Assembly (NCBI GenBank): GCA_027490725.1
Contig: JAIXXN010000029.1
Span: 54,113 to 118,112 of the forward strand
Source of the DNA: Oxalobacteraceae bacterium
GTDB taxonomy: Bacteria; Pseudomonadota; Gammaproteobacteria; Burkholderiales; Burkholderiaceae_D
Direction of reading: 5' to 3'
Length of the DNA stretch: 64,000 nt
The number at the start of each line of letters is the position of its first letter. Positions within the stretch are counted from its first letter, which is position 1. The notes beneath the pieces were generated by a model. It saw nothing but the letters and a program-made list of their open reading frames with translations, was not told where the DNA came from and searched no databases. The position numbers and the translations under genes were made by a program. This document shows, in pieces, positions 63,363 to 64,000 of the stretch.

Positions 63363-63869
63363 ATGAGCAATCTCACCATCATCGTCGCCACGGATGCCCG
63401 GCGCGGCATCGGTATCAACAACACCCTGCCGTGGAAGCTGCCGGAAGATCTGGCACATTTCAAGCGCACCACCAGCGGCCATCCCATCATCATGGGGCGT
63501 AAAACCTTTGATTCGATCGGTCGCCCCCTGCCGAACCGGCGTAACATCGTGATTAGCCGTAACCCGGAGTGGCGCCACGAAGGCGTAGAAGTGGTGAGTT
63601 CGGTCGAACAGGCGATTGCCTTGCTTGATGGCGCGGAGGGCTTTGTGATCGGCGGTGCCGAGATCTACCGTCAGACCCTGCCGCTGGCCACACGCCTGAT
63701 CATCACGGAAATCGCCGACAGTTTTGACTGCGACGCCTTTTTCCCGGAACCGGACGCCACGCTGTGGCAGGAAACGGCACGGGAAAATCATGTGTCGGAA
63801 AACACCAAACTGTCATATGCATTTGTTACACTGCGCCGCAAGCTAGCAGGCATTACCTCCAATCATTAA
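63363..63869 (+). CDS. folA: Dihydrofolate reductase
   Basis: 168 residues. Regenerates tetrahydrofolate with NADPH, needed because thymidylate synthase oxidises the cofactor. Signatures: IGINNTLPWKLPEDLAHFKR (substrate site and Met20-loop equivalent), IIMGRKTFDSIGRPLPNRRN (NADPH site) and GFVIGGAEIYRQTLPLATRL. Usual length. Third gene of thyA / hydrolase / folA; 42 bases after the hydrolase stop. Confidence 0.97.
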   Translation: MSNLTIIVATDARRGIGINNTLPWKLPEDLAHFKRTTSGHPIIMGRKTFDSIGRPLPNRRNIVISRNPEWRHEGVEVVSSVEQAIALLDGAEGFVIGGAEIYRQTLPLATRLIITEIADSFDCDAFFPEPDATLWQETARENHVSENTKLSYAFVTLRRKLAGITSNH

Positions 63870-63886
63870 GTAAAAGGCAATAATCT

Positions 63887-64000
63887 ATGTCCGGTCATGG
63901 TTTTCACGTTCACGGCCCGCACGACCACGCGGTTGAGCACGCATCGCACAGCAATGATGGTTTTTCGAATAATATTGCCGTCATGACGGCAATTCTGGCC
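63887..64000 (+). CDS. DUF4337-like membrane protein (3' truncated by window edge)
   Basis: Only the first 38 codons are present: a His-rich start (MSGHGFHVHGPHDHAVEHAS) followed by the beginning of a hydrophobic segment (NNIAVMTAILA). This matches the start of DUF4337 proteins as I know them. AAAAGG lies upstream of the ATG. The rest lies outside the window. Confidence 0.65.
   Translation, partial: MSGHGFHVHGPHDHAVEHASHSNDGFSNNIAVMTAILA

Overview
The window looks like the chromosome of a betaproteobacterium (Burkholderiales- or Neisseriales-like). The evidence is high-GC coding sequence with typical neighbourhoods: gloB / methyltransferase / rnhA / dnaQ / tRNA-Val, yihY / wrbA / DUF2069 / FAD-linked oxidase, aroC with an MFS gene, and thyA / hydrolase / folA. 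Genus cannot be decided from the sequence alone. The left edge cuts an aldehyde dehydrogenase gene and the right edge cuts a DUF4337-type gene.

Layout. 0-7 kb: end of a ferulate/vanillin catabolic cluster (vdh-like, fcs), a secreted cyclophilin-fold protein, a Tat-exported alpha/beta hydrolase divergent from a NepI-like exporter, and a LysR regulator. 7-16.2 kb: an AT-richer accessory block of about 14 small genes, all on the minus strand. They encode SUKH (SMI1/KNR4), DUF4375, DUF5808, zf-TFIIB and DUF2314 proteins, a lipoprotein, small membrane proteins, TonB/Sel1 proteins and a secreted thioredoxin. From 8.5 kb on, the genes are separated by a short recurrent hairpin element with core CTGGCCG. 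This cassette-like array is the most unusual part of the window. 16.3-26.9 kb: a sensory block (MCP with CheW, a MerR-HTH/receiver fusion, a REC-HD-GYP protein, a MASE3 hybrid histidine kinase and an Aer-like MCP). It is bracketed by two related 0.5-kb edges carrying direct repeats, one of them a copy of the tRNA-Val 3' end, so it is probably a genomic island.

26.9-34.4 kb is core housekeeping: tRNA-Val, dnaQ, rnhA, methyltransferase, gloB, aceB with a divergent LysR, a cold-shock gene, an Hpt protein and upp. 34.4-37.8 kb is a TetR-controlled thiolase operon whose second gene is a FadB/FadJ-like protein lacking both hydratase glutamates and the NAD-binding domain. 38-46 kb is rich in c-di-GMP genes (PAS-GGDEF-EAL translationally coupled to HDOD-GAF; REC-DUF3369-GGDEF-EAL with a degenerate GGDIF site), separated by aroC and an MFS gene. 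46-64 kb holds a CBS-domain protein, metY, hydrolases, yihY, wrbA, a glycolate-oxidase-like flavoenzyme, an FtsX-type permease with an AttH-like protein but no adjacent ATPase, an MsbA-type ABC exporter, a threonine-aldolase-like enzyme, rhlE, thyA and folA.

Starts were chosen from Shine-Dalgarno sequences, overlaps with neighbours and remembered family N-termini. No database search was possible, so all family names rest on motif recognition.
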